Source: Ktedonobacterales bacterium (lineage in GTDB: Bacteria > Chloroflexota > Ktedonobacteria > Ktedonobacterales > JADMIN01). Taken from it: DNA of 6,707 bases. The stretch's first letter is position 1. Each line of letters begins with the position of its first letter. The translations under genes were made by a program, and so were the position numbers. The stretch is taken from the NCBI GenBank assembly GCA_025928125.1, contig JAICKD010000178.1, positions 1-6,707 on the forward strand. The letters run 5' to 3'. The notes under the pieces are model-generated. The model was not told the origin of the DNA. It made no database searches and saw only the letters and a list, made by a program, of their open reading frames with translations. Of this stretch, positions 5,941 through 6,707 are shown piece by piece.

Positions 5941-6706
5941 ATCCGGCGATTTTGTCGGCATGCGCTGCCGCTGGTCGAACGTTATGGTGAAACGCATTGG
6001 CGAAGAATGCTATGAGCAGGCTCACATACGCCTCAGTATCCTGGTGGAACGCCTGCGCATGGGGAACATTTGGCACGCGCCAGGTCACCACATGCGCCCC
6101 TGGGGTGGACTCGGCGGCGTGCGCCAGATGTGTCAGGCTCGACGCCGGGTTCATCGCGTCGGCGCCGCCCTGAATCAGCAGCAGCGGGCGCGGCGCAATC
6201 GCGGCGACCGCCTCCACCGGGCGCACCGAGGCAACATCCACGTGATAGAGGATACGGGCGGCGCGCAGGATGCCGGGCGTGAAGAAGCGCGGCAACTTGC
6301 TGCGCAGGGGCAGCTCGCGCTCGATGGTTGGCGCCATCTCGGCGTAGGCGGAGTCCGAAACCACGGCGCGGATCGCAGGCTCGGTCGCGGCGGCGTAGAG
6401 CAGCGCGCTGGCGCCCATCGAGATACCATAGCCGCCGATCCACTCGGGCGGCGCCAGCTCAGGATAGGGGAGCGCGCCCTCGCGCAGGAAATCCACCGCG
6501 CCGAGGATATCGCTTTGTTCGGAGTAGCCGAGGGTGAAGGGCGCGATTTGCGACTCACCATGGCCGCGAAGATCGAACGCCAGCACGGCGAATCCGGCGC
6601 GGGCCAGCGCGCAGCAGAGCGCCAGCAGGCCAATCGCGGGATCGGTGCGGTTCTGCCAGGCGCCATGGACGACGATGATGGTACGCTCCAGCGTTGGCTG
6701 GCCGCC
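5939..6706 (-). CDS. Alpha/beta-fold hydrolase, 5' end beyond window
   Basis: The frame is open from the right edge to TAA at 5941-5939, giving 255 visible residues. Numbering from the edge: strand and oxyanion-type motif IIVVHGAWQ (10-18), FDLRGHGES (44-52), nucleophile elbow YGISMGAS with Ser96, acid loop LIQGGADAMNP with Asp183, and VPHAQAF with His216. These make a complete Ser-Asp-His triad, so the enzyme should be an active serine hydrolase (esterase, lipase-like or thioesterase). The substrate cannot be told from sequence. A GTG at 6586 is an in-frame start but would drop the first strand and the HG motif, so the true start is outside the window. The frame visibly continues the fold to the edge. 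It precedes HMG-CoA reductase by 9 nt and is probably co-transcribed. A role in deacylating a lipid or thioester intermediate is possible but only inferred. Confidence 0.85.
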   Translation of the reverse strand, partial: GGQPTLERTIIVVHGAWQNRTDPAIGLLALCCALARAGFAVLAFDLRGHGESQIAPFTLGYSEQSDILGAVDFLREGALPYPELAPPEWIGGYGISMGASALLYAAATEPAIRAVVSDSAYAEMAPTIERELPLRSKLPRFFTPGILRAARILYHVDVASVRPVEAVAAIAPRPLLLIQGGADAMNPASSLTHLAHAAESTPGAHVVTWRVPNVPHAQAFHQDTEAYVSLLIAFFANAFHHNVRPAAAHADKIAG

Positions 6707-6707
6707 A

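Overview
The window is a tightly packed, high-GC stretch of bacterial chromosome. All five genes I can support lie on the minus strand, so the reading order is from the right edge to the left edge. Class I-type HMG-CoA reductase, an unusual UbiA-like membrane enzyme and a DUF3419/BtaA-like aminocarboxypropyl transferase in GC-rich DNA would fit a Chloroflexota lineage, several of which use the mevalonate route. Some Actinomycetota would also fit. This placement is an inference from gene content and composition, and its confidence is low to moderate.

Layout in transcription order: (1) 6706-5939, an alpha/beta hydrolase whose 5' end lies outside the window. (2) 5929-4655, HMG-CoA reductase, starting 9 nt after the hydrolase stop with its Shine-Dalgarno beginning inside that stop codon. 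(3) 4662-3667, a UbiA-superfamily prenyltransferase overlapping the reductase by 8 nt. (4) 3637-974, an 887-residue ATP-grasp/phosphohistidine phosphotransferase related to PEP synthase and rifampin phosphotransferase, 29 nt downstream. (5) 924-1, a DUF3419 (BtaA-like) protein whose 3' end lies outside the window. Spacing and overlap argue that at least genes 1-4 are one operon. No stretch over 300 bases lacks a gene.

The only sizeable non-genic structure is an approximately 182-bp inverted-repeat element (790-971) wedged between the phosphotransferase stop and the conserved part of the DUF3419 gene. Its two arms share 23 bp and 14 bp of exact inverted identity, one arm carries a textbook G-quadruplex motif, and the element appears to supply both the start codon and the ribosome binding site of the DUF3419 reading frame.

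How the genes may work together (inference): the reductase makes mevalonate for isoprenoid precursors, and the UbiA-like enzyme would attach a prenyl or similar group to a lipophilic acceptor in the membrane. The phosphotransferase would phosphorylate a small molecule or intermediate, and the DUF3419 enzyme would place a 3-amino-3-carboxypropyl group from SAM on a hydroxyl, as BtaA does in betaine-lipid synthesis. Together they suggest an isoprenoid-linked or unusual polar membrane lipid pathway that I cannot match to a described one.
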